Source of the DNA: CALHVX01 sp039198065
Lineage (GTDB): Bacteria > Pseudomonadota > Gammaproteobacteria > Pseudomonadales > Azotimanducaceae
Length of the DNA stretch: 64,000 nucleotides
Assembly: GCA_039198065.1 (NCBI GenBank)
Contig: JBCCTU010000004.1
Location: forward strand, 248,001-312,000
Direction of reading: 5' to 3'
The translations under genes were made by a program, and so were the position numbers. The notes under the pieces were generated by a model. It ran no database searches. It had not been told where the DNA came from and worked only from the letters and a program-made list of their open reading frames with translations. Positions 25,928 through 34,364 of this stretch are shown here, piece after piece (within the stretch, counting starts at the first letter, position 1; the number at the start of each line of letters is the position of its first letter).

Positions 25928-27528
25928 GCGTCTGCCCCGGCGGGGCGCTTTGCCCAGGGCAACCGCAGCTCGAAACTGGCGCCGGACTCCGGGTCCGGTG
26001 CCAGCCGTAACTCACCGCCGCCCTGAGCCAGCAGCTTACGGGCGATGGGCAGTCCGAGGCCGGTACCCCCGGTCTCTCTGCGGGTTGTAAAGAACGGCTC
26101 GAACACCTTCTCTCGATTGCCCGCGGAAATCCCGTCACCGTCGTCAGTAAATCGCAATTCGAGATAGGTCGGATGTGCTGTTGCCCGCACCTCCAGCGAG
26201 CGGGCGTTGTGGCGCCGGGCATTGTCCACCAGGCACTCGATGGCCGCGGTCAGGGCTTCGGCGGAGCCGCGCACTGCAGCGAGGGGCTGGTCCCGCCAGT
26301 GCAGCTTCAGCTGCTCTCCGCTGAGCTCGTCAACGGCCTCGGTGAGCACCGCGCCCGGTTCATAGCTGTCTCGTACTGCTGTGGGTGCCACTTCTGCACG
26401 CGTGAGATCGAGCAATCGTTGCGTCAGGGTTTGAAGACGCTGCGTGTCGTTGCCGATGTTGTCTAGAAAGCGCGCGCGTTGGGCATCGGACATGTCGGCG
26501 CCGTGGTCTTCGAGCACTTCAACCGCACCACGAATGCTGGTGATGGGCGTCTTGAACTCGTGCGATACATGGCGGGAGAACTCTTCGAGCGCCGCGGCGC
26601 GCTGCTCGAGGCGTTCAGTCATCGCCAGAATGCCTTCCTGCAGCTTGGCGATTTCGTAGGTCCGTGCGCTGATCAACGGTTTCAAATCCGTGGCTTCGCC
26701 GGCAGCGATCCGATCCGCTCGATCGGCAAGCTGCGAGATCGGTCGGGTGACAAGCCGGCTCGCAAGCAGCGACATGACCCAGGTTAACGCCAGCAAGGCA
26801 ACAAAGGCCTGGATGAGCAGCCAGCGTTTGGCGTATAGGGCCTGAACGATGTTCGGCGGCGTCCGGGACAGCAGCACCGTACCGACGAGCCGTTGGTGCA
26901 GCAGCACCGGTATCGCAACAAACACGCGGATTTCGTTGGTCCGGCTCAACGAGTCAATGGACAGCGCGTCGTTGAGGTCGTCGCGCTTGCGCAGCGTGCT
27001 GGCGTGGATGCCGTTTAGCGCTTGACGCACCTCTTCGCTGCGATTGATCTGCAGGCCGAGGTCACGGCCGGTGCTCGCAACGATGACTCCCCAGGGGTCG
27101 GTGACGCGAATACCGGCCAGCGTCACTGCCTGGGCGTCGTTCAGCATCGGGACCAGACGCTCCCCCACGGTGACCGCCAGGGTTTCGGCCTGACGTTCGC
27201 GATAACCGGACGGGAAAGGCGAAAGGATTGGTGTGGTGGCGAGATCCAGCGTTGCCGGAAACGCGCGCCAATCGGAACCGTCCAGAACGGGACTGCCCGC
27301 GACGAGCTCCCGACTGGCCAGGGGCCAGCTGTTTGGTGCGGTTTCGTTGAGCAGCGAACGGTAGGCAGCGGCGACGAAAGCGCCCTGAGCAATCAGCGCG
27401 GATTCGGTCTGCCGCACCAGCGCGCTTTCGTATAGGCGCAGTAACTGGATGCCAGCCAGGGGCGACAGCAGGATCAGTACGTTGGACAGAATCAGCAGCG
27501 TTCGCAGCCGGGGTTTCGGCCAGCGCAC
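25903..27528 (-). CDS. Two-component sensor histidine kinase
   Basis: Inner-membrane sensor. Helix 1 is near residues 11-30 and helix 2 near 237-258, enclosing a ~205-residue periplasmic sensor domain. HAMP follows (RPISQLADRADRIAAGE). The HisKA domain has phosphoacceptor His323 in 'HVSHEFKTPITSIRG'. The ATPase domain has an N box, the G1 motif 'DDGDGISAGNREKVFEPFF' and the G2 motif 'GGTGLGLPIARK'. Overall architecture resembles CreC-type kinases, but the ligand is unknown. It ends inside the convergent arginine-rich gene and starts 5 bases after the response regulator stop, forming a regulator-kinase operon. Confidence 0.93.
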   Translation of the reverse strand: MRWPKPRLRTLLILSNVLILLSPLAGIQLLRLYESALVRQTESALIAQGAFVAAAYRSLLNETAPNSWPLASRELVAGSPVLDGSDWRAFPATLDLATTPILSPFPSGYRERQAETLAVTVGERLVPMLNDAQAVTLAGIRVTDPWGVIVASTGRDLGLQINRSEEVRQALNGIHASTLRKRDDLNDALSIDSLSRTNEIRVFVAIPVLLHQRLVGTVLLSRTPPNIVQALYAKRWLLIQAFVALLALTWVMSLLASRLVTRPISQLADRADRIAAGEATDLKPLISARTYEIAKLQEGILAMTERLEQRAAALEEFSRHVSHEFKTPITSIRGAVEVLEDHGADMSDAQRARFLDNIGNDTQRLQTLTQRLLDLTRAEVAPTAVRDSYEPGAVLTEAVDELSGEQLKLHWRDQPLAAVRGSAEALTAAIECLVDNARRHNARSLEVRATAHPTYLELRFTDDGDGISAGNREKVFEPFFTTRRETGGTGLGLPIARKLLAQGGGELRLAPDPESGASFELRLPWAKRPAGADAQPSRRRS

Positions 27529-27533
27529 GAGCG

Positions 27534-28214
27534 TCAGTCGATCTGCAGGCGATAACCGACGCCGTGAACGGTTTTGATGCCTGGGGCACCGGCCTTGTTT
27601 AGCTTGTCGCGTAGCCGCCGGATGTGTGAGTCGATGGTTCGGTCGCTAACGATGCGGCGTGTGTCGTAGGCGCCTTGCATGAGCTGATCCCGCGACAGAA
27701 CCTTGTCGGCGTTCCGGGCCAGTGTTGCAAGCATGCAGAACTCCGTATGCGTGAGCGGCAGCAGCGATTCGTTGTAGTGGGCCTCAAAGGTATCGCTGTT
27801 GATGGTGAGCCCACCGAGCGTCAGCGTGGCGTTCGACGTATCGGCCCGATCCTGATCGACGCGCCGCAGATTCGCTTTGACCCGCGCCACCAGCTCTCGC
27901 GGGCTGAACGGCTTGACCAGGTAGTCGTCGCCGCCGAGCTCCAGCCCCAGAATTCGGTCGACTTCCTCATCTTTCGACGACAGGAACACGATGGGCACGG
28001 TGGAGCTGCTGCGAAGCTGCTGGCAGACGGCGAGGCCGTCCGCTTCCGGCATGAGGACGTCGAGGACGACTAGGTCCGGACGGTGTCGGTCATGCTGGGT
28101 CAGGGCGGCACGCCCGTCCGCGGCTTCGAGGGTTTTGAAGCCGGCGCGCTGAAGCGCGAAGCACACGACTTCGCGAATGTGAGAGTCGTCGTCAGCCACG
28201 AGTACGGTTTGCAT
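27534..28214 (-). CDS. OmpR/PhoB-family response regulator
   Basis: Receiver domain with acidic pocket 'VADDDSH', phosphoacceptor Asp52 in 'LVVLDVLMPEADG', and conserved Lys in 'DYLVKPFSPREL'. A winged-helix DNA-binding domain covers residues ~130-226 ('LTHTEFCMLATLARN', 'VDSHIRRLRDKLN'-like, 'GVGYRL'). Such regulators bind 11-bp direct repeats, and an array of that kind lies at 25038-25103. A TATACT hexamer on the minus strand (28221-28226) is only seven bases upstream of the ATG, which would give an almost leaderless mRNA. First gene of the regulator-kinase pair. Confidence 0.94.
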   Translation of the reverse strand: MQTVLVADDDSHIREVVCFALQRAGFKTLEAADGRAALTQHDRHRPDLVVLDVLMPEADGLAVCQQLRSSSTVPIVFLSSKDEEVDRILGLELGGDDYLVKPFSPRELVARVKANLRRVDQDRADTSNATLTLGGLTINSDTFEAHYNESLLPLTHTEFCMLATLARNADKVLSRDQLMQGAYDTRRIVSDRTIDSHIRRLRDKLNKAGAPGIKTVHGVGYRLQID

Positions 28215-28337
28215 GCGCTAAGTATACCGGCGCGACGCTCGGAATCCGGCGTTGCCGAACGATCTGCGAGCCGGTTGCGGTTTCTTGCGCAGAATCGACG
28301 CATTTCGCCCCGGTGCCAGCGCGGTTAAGCTGCCAGG

Positions 28338-29672
28338 ATGACGTCTACTGTTCAGCCCGCGGCGCGCTCAACGAAGCACCAGCCTGTCGATGCCGCAGCC
28401 GCGAGCGGTACCGACCTCGTTGAGGACTTCGCCACCCGTCCGGTGCCCGATGATCAGACCTACAGCGGCTGGCGCATCGGTTTCGTGCTTGGGGGCATCG
28501 GTATCGCGCTCCCGGCACTGTTGAGTGGGGCAGAGGTTGGCCAGGCCCTCGGCTACGAGCGCTCGCTTCAGGCCTTTGCGTTGGCCGCACTGCTGGTTAC
28601 AGCACTGTCCAGCCTGAGCGGCTGGGTGGGCATGCGCAGTCGCCTCTCGACCTACATGATTCTCAAGTTCGCCTTCGGATCGGGCGGTGCGACCTTCGTG
28701 AACCTGGCCTTCGCCGTGGCACAGTTCGGCTGGTTCGGGGTTAACGCGTACTTCTTCGGTACGGCGGCGGAGTCCGTGGGGCGGGAAGTCCTTGGGCTCG
28801 CCGTTCCATCGGCGGTTTATATCGTCAGCGGCGGTGTGCTCATGATCGCGGCGACCGTGTTCGGCTTCAAAGCCCTCGACAAGCTGGCGCTGCTCGCCTT
28901 TCCGTTACTGCTGGCGGTGTTGGCGGTCATGCTGGCGCGGACCTTCGACACGATGCCGGCCAGTGAGCTCGCAGCCCTTACCGGGAACGAGACACTCACG
29001 CTGGCGCAGGCCGTTACCGTACTCGCCGGTGGCATCATCGTTGGCGTGTTGCTGGTACCGGATCTCACGCGCTACGCCCGCGGACCGTTCGATGTCGTGA
29101 TCGCCGTCGTCATCGCGCTAACGCTGGTCGAGACCCTCGTGCATGTCGTAGCGGCCGGGCCGGCGCTGGCGTTTTCAGAGCTCGAGCCCCTGGCGTTGAT
29201 GCGAGCGCTCGGTTTCGGGGTGGTGGCCTTTGCCTTTCTCATCTTCGCCAGCCTCTCAACCAACGTCGTTAACCTCTACGGTTCGTCCCTTGCCCTGGCT
29301 GCAATCCAGCCGCGGGTCCCAAGCTGGATCTACGTCGTCGTATCCGGTGCCATCGGAACGCTTCTGGGACTGCTCGATGTCGCCAGCTGGTTTATCGACT
29401 TTTTAGTCTGGCAAAGCGTGCTGTTCAGTGCCGTGCTTGGGGTCTACGTGGTGGATTTCTTCGTCGTGCGTCGCGGCGCCTACGACCTGGCGAGCCTCGA
29501 AGGCCGTGCGTCGTTCAACGCCCGCGCCATGATCGCCTGGGCTTGCGGTGCCGCGATTGCGGCGGTGGCTTATCTCGGATGGTTCAGCATCACTGGGGCC
29601 GCGAATCTGGACGCCGTGCTGGTTGGGGCCGGTGTGTATGCAGCCCTTGAATCGCTTCGGCGGCGCGGCTGA
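28338..29672 (+). CDS. NCS1-family purine/cytosine permease-like transporter
   Basis: Twelve-helix inner-membrane transporter of the nucleobase:cation symporter-1 family (CodB-like). 'GWRIGFVLGGIGIALPALLSG' begins helix 1, and 'FAFGSGGATFVNLAFAVAQFGWFGVNAYFFG' covers the helix 3 region with the substrate-site Trp/Asn pattern. The family imports cytosine, allantoin, hydantoins and related heterocycles. Its stop overlaps the next ATG (TGATG), and the two downstream genes are hydantoinase/oxoprolinase-like and DUF917. Import of a cyclic amide or related compound is therefore likely, by inference. Length 444 residues. Confidence 0.88.
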   Translation: MTSTVQPAARSTKHQPVDAAAASGTDLVEDFATRPVPDDQTYSGWRIGFVLGGIGIALPALLSGAEVGQALGYERSLQAFALAALLVTALSSLSGWVGMRSRLSTYMILKFAFGSGGATFVNLAFAVAQFGWFGVNAYFFGTAAESVGREVLGLAVPSAVYIVSGGVLMIAATVFGFKALDKLALLAFPLLLAVLAVMLARTFDTMPASELAALTGNETLTLAQAVTVLAGGIIVGVLLVPDLTRYARGPFDVVIAVVIALTLVETLVHVVAAGPALAFSELEPLALMRALGFGVVAFAFLIFASLSTNVVNLYGSSLALAAIQPRVPSWIYVVVSGAIGTLLGLLDVASWFIDFLVWQSVLFSAVLGVYVVDFFVVRRGAYDLASLEGRASFNARAMIAWACGAAIAAVAYLGWFSITGAANLDAVLVGAGVYAALESLRRRG

Positions 29673-31231
29673 TGCGTATTGGTGTAGACGTTGGCGGTAC
29701 GCATACCGACGCGGCGCTGCTTGACGGCGAGACGCTGCGTGCAAGCACGAAACAGCTCACCAGCGACGACATCGCGAGCGGTGTGTTGGCCGCCGTGCGC
29801 ACAGTGCTCGACGCCGCTGGGGTAGCCCCGGCACAGATCTCGATGATCGTGCTTGGAACGACGCAGATGACCAACGCCGTCGTTGAGCGGCAGCGGCTCG
29901 AGGCCGTAGGTGCGCTGCGTATCGGCGCTCAGTCCTCGCGAGCATTGCCGGTTGCGGCGCAATGGCCTGCAGATCTACGCGCCCACTGCGTCGCCGATTC
30001 GGTGATGGTCGACGGCGGGCACGAGTACGACGGGTCGGCGCGCATCGCGACGGACGAAGGCACGCTCGCCGAGGCCGTTGACGCCTTCCTCGGCCGCGGG
30101 GTTGAAGCGTTTGCCGTGACCGGTGTGTTTGCGACGGCGAACCCCGCCGCCGAGCTGGCCGCAGCGGCGGTGATCCGCGCCCGCGCGCCACAAGCACGCA
30201 TCGCGCTGTCGCACCAGCTCGGTCGCATCGGCCTTTACCAGCGAGAGAACGCGACGCTGCTCAATGCGAGCCTGCTTCGCCACGCCGAGCGCGTGTTCAG
30301 CGCATTCGAAGCAGCGTTTGCGGAGCTCAAGTTGCGCTGCCCCCTGTTCATCAGTCAGAACGATGGCACGGTGATGACCGCTCGGTTCGCGCGCCAGTTT
30401 CCGGTGCTTACCTTTTCCTCCGGACCCACGAACTCCATGCGCGGCGCGGCGTTTCTGAGCGGTGTTGCTGACGCGATGGTGGTGGATGTCGGCGGTACCA
30501 CCTCAGACATCGGCATGCTGCAGCAGGGATTCCCCCGGCCTTCAGGCAGCGCGGTTAGCGTTGGCGGGGTGCTCACCAACTTCCGCATGCCCGATGTGCT
30601 GGCACTCGGGATCGGTGGTGGTTCGCTGGTTGCCGACGATGGCAGCGTAGGACCGCTGTCCGTTGGTCGGGAGCTGCCCAGCCGCGCCCTGTGCTTTGGC
30701 GGTGAACAGCGCACGGCCACGGACGTGGCCGTTGCGACCGGCCGGATTAGCCTCGGTGATCGGATACCGATCCTCGCCGAGGGACTCAGCGACCGGGTGG
30801 CCACGGAGATCCGTCGCCGTTTCGAGCACACCATCGACAAACTCAAAACCGAAGCCCGGGAACTGCCGCTGATCGTCGTTGGCGGTGGCGGTTTTCTGGT
30901 GCCCGATGTTCTGGACGGCGTCAGTGAGGTGCTGCGTCCAGAGCATGCGGACGTCGCCAACGCCATTGGGGCTGCTTTTGCACAGGTGAGCGGCGAGGCG
31001 GAAGTCGCCTTTGCGCACCGGGTTCGGTCCCGCGACGAGGCCCGGGCGGAGGCGCAGGCGCAAGCGGAGGCGCGAGCGATTGAAGCGGGCGCCGTGCCGG
31101 ATTCGTTGAAACTTGTTGATGTCGACGAAACGCCGATGGCCTACCTTGCCGAGCCGGGTTCAATCCTCGCGACCAAGGTAATTGGTGACGTAGATGTTGA
31201 TCGCCTCGGGGTGCACCGCGATGCACGTTGA
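29672..31231 (+). CDS. Hydantoinase/oxoprolinase family protein (HyuA-like)
   Basis: ASKHA-fold ATP-dependent ring-opening enzyme family. The N-terminal phosphate motif 'MRIGVDVGGTHTDAAL' and the second phosphate loop 'VVDVGGTTSDIGMLQQGF' near residue 270 are characteristic. 'GGGSLVADDGSVGPLSVG' follows. Members hydrolyse 5-oxoproline, hydantoins or similar lactams using ATP. Length 519 residues. A low-complexity Ala/Glu/Arg stretch (RSRDEARAEAQAQAEARAI) lies near residue 455. It overlaps the permease stop by one base and the DUF917 start by eleven bases. Confidence 0.86.
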   Translation: MRIGVDVGGTHTDAALLDGETLRASTKQLTSDDIASGVLAAVRTVLDAAGVAPAQISMIVLGTTQMTNAVVERQRLEAVGALRIGAQSSRALPVAAQWPADLRAHCVADSVMVDGGHEYDGSARIATDEGTLAEAVDAFLGRGVEAFAVTGVFATANPAAELAAAAVIRARAPQARIALSHQLGRIGLYQRENATLLNASLLRHAERVFSAFEAAFAELKLRCPLFISQNDGTVMTARFARQFPVLTFSSGPTNSMRGAAFLSGVADAMVVDVGGTTSDIGMLQQGFPRPSGSAVSVGGVLTNFRMPDVLALGIGGGSLVADDGSVGPLSVGRELPSRALCFGGEQRTATDVAVATGRISLGDRIPILAEGLSDRVATEIRRRFEHTIDKLKTEARELPLIVVGGGGFLVPDVLDGVSEVLRPEHADVANAIGAAFAQVSGEAEVAFAHRVRSRDEARAEAQAQAEARAIEAGAVPDSLKLVDVDETPMAYLAEPGSILATKVIGDVDVDRLGVHRDAR

Positions 31232-32330
31232 CGCCAGTGACGTTCAAGCGTTGGCGCTCGGCGGCGCCTTCCTGGCGACCGGCGGTGGCGGCGATACGCT
31301 TATCGGTGAGATCACGACCGGGGTCGCGCTGGAGCAGTTTGGTCCTGTGGCGCTGATCGATGTTCAGACCCTAGCCGACGATGCGTTGGTTTTAGCTGTT
31401 GGCGGCGCCGGCTCGCCGACGATCATGCAGGAGAAACCGTCGGCGGGCGACGAGCCGCGGGCGGCGCTCGAAACGCTCGAGCGGTACCTGGGCCGACCGG
31501 CCGATGCGTTGATCGCGTTCGAGGCGGGCGGCATGAACGCACTGCTGCCGCTGGCCCTGGCGGCGGAACGAAAGCTGCCTGTCGTCGATGCAGACGGTAT
31601 GGGGCGCGCGTTTCCCGAGCTGCAGATGGAATCGTTTTCGATCTACGGCATCCAAGCCACGCCGCTGGCCATGGCGACGGAGCTTGATAACCGGGTGTTG
31701 ATTGAACACGCAAGCAGTCCGGAGGTTGCGGAGCAGTTGGTTCGACAGTTCGCCGTTGCTGCCGGGGGCGGCCACTGCGTAAGCGCCGAACACCCGATGA
31801 GCGGCGCCGAGGTGAAACGGGTCGCCGTACTCGGAACCCTGTCGCTGTGTCGCCACATCGGGGCGGCACTGCTCAAGCACGGCCCGCGGATCGATACGTT
31901 TGTCGCGTCCCTCGAAGCATTGCTGGCACCCACGCACTACGGCGAGGTGCGGCTGCTGTTTCGAGGCAAGGTGGTCGACATGAGTCGCCGGGTTGAGGGT
32001 GGGTACGACCTCGGACTACTGCAAATCGCTGCCTTTGGAGCCGCCGAAACGGTCGAGATTCGGATCAAGAACGAGTATCTGACGGCACACTGCGACGGCC
32101 AGCCGCTGGCGCTCACACCGGATCTGATCTGTATTCTGGACAACGAGACCGGCCGGCCGATTACGGCCGAGACCATCCGCTACGGGCAGCGGGTCACGGT
32201 CCTCGGCATTGGTGCGCCAGCGCTCATGCGTACGCCGCGGGCGCTCACCGTGGTCGCGCCGCGCAACTTCGGTTTCGACTTCGACTACGTGCCGATCGAG
32301 GAACTGCCGCGGCCATCCGAGCGTAGGTGA
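31221..32330 (+). CDS. DUF917 family protein
   Basis: Start ATG 31221 (MHVDASDVQALALGG) lies inside the last codons of the HyuA-like gene. 'GGAFLATGGGGDTLIGE' near residue 15 is the glycine-rich signature of DUF917, and 'ALIAFEAGGMNALLPL' and 'VDADGMGRAFPELQM' are further family blocks. DUF917 proteins are commonly encoded beside HyuA-like proteins and NCS1 permeases, as here, and are thought to take part in the same heterocycle catabolism; no reaction is established. Length 369 residues. A hairpin immediately after the stop suggests the operon ends here. Confidence 0.85.
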   Translation: MHVDASDVQALALGGAFLATGGGGDTLIGEITTGVALEQFGPVALIDVQTLADDALVLAVGGAGSPTIMQEKPSAGDEPRAALETLERYLGRPADALIAFEAGGMNALLPLALAAERKLPVVDADGMGRAFPELQMESFSIYGIQATPLAMATELDNRVLIEHASSPEVAEQLVRQFAVAAGGGHCVSAEHPMSGAEVKRVAVLGTLSLCRHIGAALLKHGPRIDTFVASLEALLAPTHYGEVRLLFRGKVVDMSRRVEGGYDLGLLQIAAFGAAETVEIRIKNEYLTAHCDGQPLALTPDLICILDNETGRPITAETIRYGQRVTVLGIGAPALMRTPRALTVVAPRNFGFDFDYVPIEELPRPSERR

Positions 32331-32333
32331 AAA

Positions 32334-32353
32334 AACCGTCAGCACTGACGGTT
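32334..32353 (+). terminator. Candidate terminator after the permease-HyuA-DUF917 operon
   Basis: AACCGTCAG (32334-32342) and CTGACGGTT (32345-32353) are perfect inverted repeats separated by two bases, starting three bases after the stop codon. An A run precedes it and a short T-rich stretch (TTATT) follows. The U tract is weak on the plus strand, so termination may be partial. Confidence 0.55.
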
Positions 32354-32354
32354 A

Positions 32355-32383
32355 TTGGCATGATCACCAGCGGTCAGTAGAAT
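32355..32383 (+). promoter_or_regulatory. Sigma-70-type promoter for the small protein/Rieske pair
   Basis: TTGGCA at 32355-32360 and TAGAAT at 32378-32383 are separated by exactly 17 bases, close to the consensus TTGACA-N17-TATAAT. It lies directly after the terminator hairpin and 28 bases before the ATG at 32411, which has an AGGGGGAG ribosome-binding site. Confidence 0.6.
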
Positions 32384-32410
32384 TAAGCCGCTAGAAAAGG
32401 GGGAGCTGCC

Positions 32411-32662
32411 ATGGGCGCGTACAAGCACCCGATGTCCGGTGCGATCTATCGAACGCGGGATGACGGCCTGGTCGACGTGGAGAACAATGGCCTCAGCGGC
32501 GTGTTTTACCACGACGGCCGCCGCCACAGCGGTGATTTGTCCTTCGCCTGTCCGCATATGCTGCTGTGGCTCGCGGGCCCGCAGCTTCCCGAATCCGCCA
32601 CCATGAACCGCCGTCTTGCCAAGCCCGGAGAGATGGCCGAAATGAGCGAGGCCGACGCATGA
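32411..32662 (+). CDS. Small protein coupled to a Rieske oxygenase (83 aa)
   Basis: Start ATG follows AAAGGGGGAG. The sequence has no membrane segment. It contains 'DGLVDVENNGLSGVFYHDGR', then one Cys in 'LSFACPHMLLWLAGP', and ends with an acidic tail. Its TGA overlaps the ATG of the oxygenase gene (ATGA), so translation of the two is coupled. By position it could be a regulatory or assembly subunit, or a small partner in the same reaction; no family is recognised. Confidence 0.75.
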   Translation: MGAYKHPMSGAIYRTRDDGLVDVENNGLSGVFYHDGRRHSGDLSFACPHMLLWLAGPQLPESATMNRRLAKPGEMAEMSEADA

Positions 32663-33999
32663 GCGCAAAACCCGTTCCCGCCCAATCGAGCGGAATCAGC
32701 TACCAGGAATTGATCGCTAGCGATGCCGTAGCGCCACCGGATGTCCTCACCCTGACGAGCCGGTTTGACTCGCCGCTTGTATCGGTGCCGGTATCCCGCT
32801 ACACGACGAAAGCGTTTCACGAGCTGGAGATGGAGAAACTCTGGCCCAAGGTCTGGCAGATGGCCTGCCGGGAAGAACACATTCCCGAGGTCGGCGACTT
32901 CCACGTCTACGAAATCGGCTCCTACTCGATCATCGTGGTGCGAACGAAGGAGGGCATCAAAGCCCACCATAATGTGTGCCGGCATCGCGGTCGCAAACTG
33001 TGCGATCACCACGGCCATGCTGCGAGCTTTATCTGTCCGTTCCACGGGTTCAGTTGGAACACCGATGGCTCGTTGCGCGGCGTGACTTCGGAGTGGGACT
33101 TCCCGCAGATTGACAAAGACGACTTCGATCTCAATCCCGTTCGAGCCGAGACCTGGGGCGGCTGGGTGTTCATTAACATGGATATGGACGCCGAGCCGCT
33201 GGCGGATTTCCTTGGAGACCTGCCCGCGCACTTTGACGTCTGGCAACCGGAAAACCGGTATGTGGAGGCGCACGTCGCGAAAGTCATGCCGGCAAACTGG
33301 AAGCTGGTGCAGGAAGCGTTCATGGAAGCGTTCCACGTCATCACGACGCACCCCCAGATCCTCGAGGGTTCCGGTGACGAGAACAGTCAGTACGATGCCT
33401 GGGGGAATTTCTCGCGCGCGATCACGCCAAGCGGCACGCACAGCCCGCATCTGAAGACGGCACCGACGGAGCAAGAGAAGCTCGATGCGGTCTTTATGAA
33501 AGATCTTGACTCGCCGTCGATGGTTGAGGTCCCCGAGGGTGCTACGGCTCGCAGCGTCATCGGCGCGTTGTCGCGCGGAAACTACGAAGGCGTCGTCGGA
33601 GAGGGCGCGTCGTTGTCCGACGCCTGCCTCAACGACAGCATCTATTACACGCTGTTCCCGAACTTCCATCCCTGGGGTGGGTATGCACGCATCGTGTATC
33701 GCTTTCGGCCGTACAAGAATCACCACGACAAGTCGGTCATGGAGTGTTTCTACCTGACGCCGTGCAAAGCCGATGAGCGACCGGCACCGGCGACCATGAC
33801 CTGGCTCAACGAAGACCAGGACTGGACCGAAGCACCGCAGCTCGGGATGTTGGCGAAGATTTTCCAGCAGGACTCATTCAACTTGCCGAAGGTGCAAGAG
33901 GGGCTGGAGGCAGCGCAGTTCGACGAGGTGGTGTTCGCCAACTATCAGGAAACCAAGCTGCGTCATTTTCACCAGTTGCTCGGAAAGTACCTGGCCTGA
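32659..33999 (+). CDS. Rieske non-haem iron oxygenase, alpha subunit
   Basis: Aromatic-ring-hydroxylating dioxygenase family. The Rieske [2Fe-2S] ligands are Cys107, His109, Cys126 and His129 (CRHRG ... CPFHG). The catalytic domain carries the mononuclear iron motif 'NWKLVQEAFMEAFHVITTHP' with His226 and His231. Length 446 residues from ATG 32659 is normal. Electrons must come from a reductase and ferredoxin not encoded in this window. Substrates of such enzymes include aromatics, quaternary amines and sterols, and none can be assigned here. The only partner gene visible is the coupled 83-residue protein. Confidence 0.92.
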   Translation: MSAKPVPAQSSGISYQELIASDAVAPPDVLTLTSRFDSPLVSVPVSRYTTKAFHELEMEKLWPKVWQMACREEHIPEVGDFHVYEIGSYSIIVVRTKEGIKAHHNVCRHRGRKLCDHHGHAASFICPFHGFSWNTDGSLRGVTSEWDFPQIDKDDFDLNPVRAETWGGWVFINMDMDAEPLADFLGDLPAHFDVWQPENRYVEAHVAKVMPANWKLVQEAFMEAFHVITTHPQILEGSGDENSQYDAWGNFSRAITPSGTHSPHLKTAPTEQEKLDAVFMKDLDSPSMVEVPEGATARSVIGALSRGNYEGVVGEGASLSDACLNDSIYYTLFPNFHPWGGYARIVYRFRPYKNHHDKSVMECFYLTPCKADERPAPATMTWLNEDQDWTEAPQLGMLAKIFQQDSFNLPKVQEGLEAAQFDEVVFANYQETKLRHFHQLLGKYLA

Positions 34000-34023
34000 A
34001 ACAACGCGTGAGGCGTGAGACGG

Positions 34024-34215
34024 CTACTCGTCGTAGTCGTCTTCGTCTTCCTCCTCGTACTCTTCCTCGTCGTCGTACTCGTCTTCATCGAGGGCTTCCG
34101 CGGTGAGGCGCGTCTTGGCGAGTTCAAGGGCTCCGATGAGTTCGATGTAACTCGCTTCCGTCTCGTCGAGGAGTTCCTGCAGCCGCGCGCTGAAGTCGGT
34201 AATGTCACTGCTCAC
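34024..34215 (-). CDS. Small acidic-tailed protein (63 aa)
   Basis: The first ~40 residues form a helical segment (DFSARLQELLDETEASYIEL). The last 21 residues are only Asp, Glu and Tyr (18 acidic, 3 Tyr). GTG 34215 is preceded by AGAGGATC. The strand is the same as tRNA-Leu, which lies 58 bases upstream. Acidic tails of this kind occur in nucleic-acid-mimic and chaperone-like proteins, but that is only an analogy. The purine-rich tail could make a spurious frame look open, yet the helical head reads as genuine coding sequence. Confidence 0.55.
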   Translation of the reverse strand: MSSDITDFSARLQELLDETEASYIELIGALELAKTRLTAEALDEDEYDDEEEYEEEDEDDYDE

Positions 34216-34273
34216 GATCAGATCCTCTATGCCGGCTGCTGCGGGTCGATGGTTCTTACGACGGTACGCGGAG

Positions 34274-34360
34274 TGGTACCTGGGGCCGGAGTCGAACCGG
34301 CACGGGTTTTACCCCACCAGAGTTTGAGTCTGGCGCGTCTACCAATTTCGCCACCCAGGC
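34274..34360 (-). tRNA. tRNA-Leu (anticodon CAA)
   Basis: Read on the minus strand from 34360: acceptor GCCTGGG, a type II D arm (TGGCGAAATTGGTAGACGC), anticodon stem CCAGA/TCTGG with loop CTCAAAC (anticodon CAA), a long variable arm (TGGGGTAAAACCCGT), T arm GCCGG-TTCGACT-CCGGC, acceptor CCCAGGT, discriminator A and an encoded CCA. The only imperfect acceptor pair is G1-U72. A near-copy of its 5' part lies at 36843-36881. Confidence 0.95.
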
Positions 34361-34364
34361 GTAG
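34326..34364. repeat. 39-bp direct repeat, left copy (5' part of tRNA-Leu)
   Basis: This segment covers the tRNA-Leu 5' half plus four bases beyond its 5' end. It matches 36843-36881 in the same orientation at 36 of 39 positions. The two copies bracket about 2.5 kb of lower-GC DNA, as left and right attachment sites would. Confidence 0.7.
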
